Shown: positions 61,601 through 64,000 of the stretch, piece by piece
Position numbering within the stretch: the stretch's first letter is position 1
Layout of the letters: each line of letters opens with the position of its first letter
Origin: Pocillopora verrucosa
Lineage: Eukaryota; Cnidaria; Anthozoa; Scleractinia; Pocilloporidae
DNA length: 64,000 nt
Assembly: GCF_036669915.1 (NCBI RefSeq)
Contig: NC_089320.1
Span: 2,417,129 to 2,481,128 of the forward strand
Direction of reading: 5' to 3'
The notes under the pieces: model-generated
Seen by the model: the letters and a program-made list of their open reading frames with translations, nothing else
Told to the model about the DNA's origin: nothing
Databases searched by the model: none
Made by a program: the position numbers and the translations under genes

Positions 61601-63257
61601 TTAACAAGCTTTGTTCCAGTTAGTTAGAGCCGTAGCAACCAATTATTTGAGCGTATCCTTCGCTTAGATCGCTTGCCTTGCTAATTCCAAAGTTTTTTAC
61701 GGCAGAATTAAAACTTAAAAATAATGGATCATAGAAGATCGAAAAAATTCATGATCGAAGCGCGATTAATAATGTCAAAACAAAAAATAATGCATTTTCG
61801 CAAGATCTGAATTTAAAAAAGCCTGTAAGGTAACACCTTGGATCGACGTGTTCAAAAATAAAATATTCGGCTAGCATGAGGAAATTATCAGCAGTTTCAC
61901 CTGTACTGAATATCAAATGTGCCAAGTTTTTCAAACCTTAGCCGGAACTTGATGAAATCGATTTTCAACAACAAAAAAATTATTTTAAGAATTCAAAATA
62001 AATTTTTGAAACTTACCGGGTTGTATAGGAATTTCGACGTACAAAATCCACCACCTCTACCGTATTGGATATACCTCCATCAGTAAGCATGAATACAGTT
62101 CTCCCCACACCGAGCTTTGTCGGCTTTTCAAAGATGAACTCCAAAGGAAGAAGGAGATTCGAGCCACCCAAATCGGCCCTCATTTTGTGCACGTAAGCGC
62201 AGGCTGTTCCTAGGGTCGCCTCGTTGTATTGCTGGCTGTCTTGAAAAAGACTTCTATAGTACGAGCCGAACCCAATGACATTGAAGTAACAATTAGTTGG
62301 CAAACTCTTGAGAAACAAAATCAATGTTTCTTTGACGTGGAATATATGATCTCCGCTCATACTTCCACTTCGATCCACTAGAAATATGTACTCGCCAATG
62401 CCGCTTACAGAGGGCAGTCTTGGTGTGTAGTTGATCATTATAGCGGCATTTTTGTGAAAATCTTCCAGTGTTTCTGACTGGTTGGCACAGTTGTCCATTT
62501 TCATTTGAGTGTGCGTTGAGTTAAAACTTTTCTTTCCTTCCTCGATCAGAACATAGGGGTCAAACGGATGTGAAAGATGAAGAACAACTTCGAGTTCTCG
62601 ATCGTAAGTGTGCGCTTCGGCGATCGTGATGTGAATTCGAGAAGCGTTCGTTGCCCGGCAATCGGCGTCAACCTGAATTGCGTGCGTTCGCGAAGAGCAG
62701 CCAGCTAATAAACACGGCGCGGCTACTTCTAACTGAAGCTCAAAGCTGTACGGTTCTTGCGTCTTGCGAGGAATGTTGGTAATAAGCATTTGCGAGCCGT
62801 ACAGATCCGTTTCTTCATTTTCGTCGTTCGCCAAGCGAGGGGTGAATACAGACGGCAAAATAAACAATGATCCGCCGGTTGCTTCATCTGTTCCCAGCTC
62901 TGTAATCAGAGTCACTTGAACAAACACGGAGCTAAGTGGAGGAATTCTCCCCAAACTCAGCGAAAACAGATCATCATCTCGCTCTTCTAAAGCGAAGGCG
63001 TGTTTTTCGGAGTTGCGTGTGATTGTCTCCGAAATTTGTGTTGAAACATGTCTCTCCTCTATGGTCGCTTCGAATTCAACAACCGTAGCCCTTTCATCTT
63101 GCGGGAAAATAAAAAGCCCTTCCACGTCGTATTCGCAATCGTTGTAATACGTTAGTGTTGCTAAAACTCTCGCCGCAAATCCATTCACTTCAGCAAAAAT
63201 ACTCGATGCCTTCAGTTGAAGGCTAGAGTTTGTATGCCGGTTCACAAGTCCGCTCAT
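55627..63257 (-). CDS. VWA5B1/2-like: VIT + VWA domain protein, VWA5B-like, 5 exons, 1171 aa
   Basis: Exons in coding order are 62017-63257 (ATG at 63255-63257), 58754-58868, 56673-58009, 56355-56533 and 55627-56270 (stop at 55627). All are GT-AG with matching phases 2, 0, 2, 1. The start of the last exon is the least certain point, since an acceptor 8 bp further in (55627-56262) also fits. Residues about 5-140 form a VIT domain. Residues about 288-450 form a VWA domain with a MIDAS: DRSGS at 295-299, an LGGS serine at 366 where Thr is usual, and LTDGG with D393. RFYTFGIGPEACPHLVQG follows across the first junction, as in VWA5B proteins. A long acidic low-complexity middle comes from exon 3. 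The C-terminal 200 residues carry LDYAFAQVLGLPLAG and FEAEWSLAAKKAEQWM, the conserved tail shared with VWA5B. Length is close to human VWA5B1/2 (about 1,200). There is no signal peptide or membrane segment, so it is probably intracellular. The biochemical role of the family is poorly known. Confidence 0.93.
58256..58455 (+). mobile_element. MITE-like element, AACCCTTT family, copy 6
   Basis: It has diverged ends but an ordered internal match: TCTGCATATTCTCC, ATTGATAAGGAGAATT, CATGACTGTAATGTTTGGCTC, TGTTAGGAGAAG and TAGTCACTTTAG. It lies in intron 2 of the VWA5B-like gene. Confidence 0.6.
58560..58745 (+). repeat. CCAAT-bearing dispersed repeat, copy 3
   Basis: It contains CAGCCAATCAGAAAAAAAAA, GAACCAATCGG, AAAGCGCGGGAAAACGC and CGGGATTGGTTT, overlapping the block order at 54540-54660. 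It is intronic in the VWA5B-like gene, next to exon 2. Confidence 0.5.
58869..62016. other. Long first intron of the VWA5B-like gene
   Basis: A 3.1 kb intron, AT-rich, that splits the VWA domain. I see no exon or clear repeat in it; open frames near 59.1, 60.3 and 61.8 kb have no splice support. Confidence 0.6.
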
Positions 63258-64000
63258 GTTTTACTTGTTATCACCTCAAATCGATTCTTTCCGCCGATCA
63301 TCCGAATTACTTTTCAAATAAATTTATTGGCGCTTTCAGCAACTCCTCGAAAAAAAAATTAAACACACCGTCAAAGCGAACGGAATTTTTCAACTTAAAA
63401 TTCCGGCCGCAAATATCAAACGAATTTCATATTCATTTCCATCAATTCCAGATGTGCCTCTATTATTGTAATTTGGTCCGAGTGCTTAGGTTTTTGACTT
63501 AAAAACAATTTACAGGAGAATCGTTTGTTAGTTGAAACATCCGTTTTGTGCTTACCAGCCAATAAATGAAGTAACCCACTACTAAATTTAGGCGGGAAGC
63601 CATTCGCATTGATAATCTTTCCATTACCCAAAGTGAACGGACCGCGAGCTCACAAACTGGCCAATCAGCGCGCGAGGATTTACCGAAATTAACTCCTACT
63701 TTAAATCATGAACCAATCAGATTTCGCGTCATACATCTCATGGTGCGTTCTTTTTGAAACAGACAAAAACGCTTCTAGTCAACAAGTCTCTATTTTGATT
63801 TTGGCGTAGATCTCGTTATAACTTCGAATATTTCGCTTTCTTAAAGCAAATTTTTACGATCCTCGTTTTCTTTCAAAGAAAGGTTTATTTAAATTTGACG
63901 GAGTTAATGAAATAATTAATTTCACGGATGATACTTACATAATTGTCGGAGGTGACTTTTTGCTCGGAATCTTAAGTTTGCACATAATTATCAAAAGTAA
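63258..64000. promoter_or_regulatory. Upstream region of VWA5B-like gene with two CCAAT boxes
   Basis: CCAATCAG occurs at 63661-63668 and again at 63713-63720, about 400-460 bp above the start codon, with a CpG-bearing GCGCGCG next to the first. These are consistent with an NF-Y-type promoter for the minus-strand gene. The transcription start is not visible, and the same motif is common in the dispersed repeats here, so this is tentative. Confidence 0.35.

Overview
The window is animal nuclear DNA. It is AT-rich, its genes are split by GT-AG introns, and small repeats are dense. Gene content and repeat style fit an anthozoan cnidarian, most likely a stony coral. That placement is inference; no species marker was seen. 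Coding sequence is a small part of the 64 kb, and nearly all of it had to be assembled from exons by matching splice phases.

Layout: (1) 1-9.1 kb, no supportable gene. (2) 9.1-10.8 kb, plus strand, the last five exons of an unrecognised gene with a charged, probably coiled-coil C-terminus. (3) 14.5-17.9 kb, minus strand, a complete eight-exon gene for a small 282-residue leucine-rich-repeat protein. (4) 20.85-30.46 kb, minus strand, a complete twelve-exon p53/p63/p73-family transcription factor of 567 residues. It has an N-terminal activation segment, a full DNA-binding domain with zinc ligands, a tetramerisation domain, and a C-terminal motif like the p63-alpha inhibitory domain, but no SAM domain. 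(5) 37.3-41.96 kb, minus strand, a two-exon MARCH-type (RING-CH) membrane E3 ligase of 264 residues with a C-terminal PDZ ligand. (6) 42-55.6 kb, gene-poor, with one candidate orphan exon and a duplicated piece of the next gene. (7) 55.6-63.26 kb, minus strand, a five-exon VIT + VWA protein of 1171 residues of the VWA5B type.

Repeats dominate the rest: a ~200-250 bp MITE-like family with six copies (one carrying a nested insertion with a 5 bp target duplication, one inserted into a tandem-repeat array), foldback elements, a tRNA-derived SINE, a pogo/mariner-like element, a 660 bp element with an internal triplication, and several two- or three-copy families.

No operon logic applies. The four recognisable genes on the minus strand are separate units: apoptosis/stress transcription control (p53 family), membrane-protein ubiquitination (MARCH), a VWA-domain protein and an LRR protein. 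I found no CRISPR array, rRNA or convincing functional tRNA.
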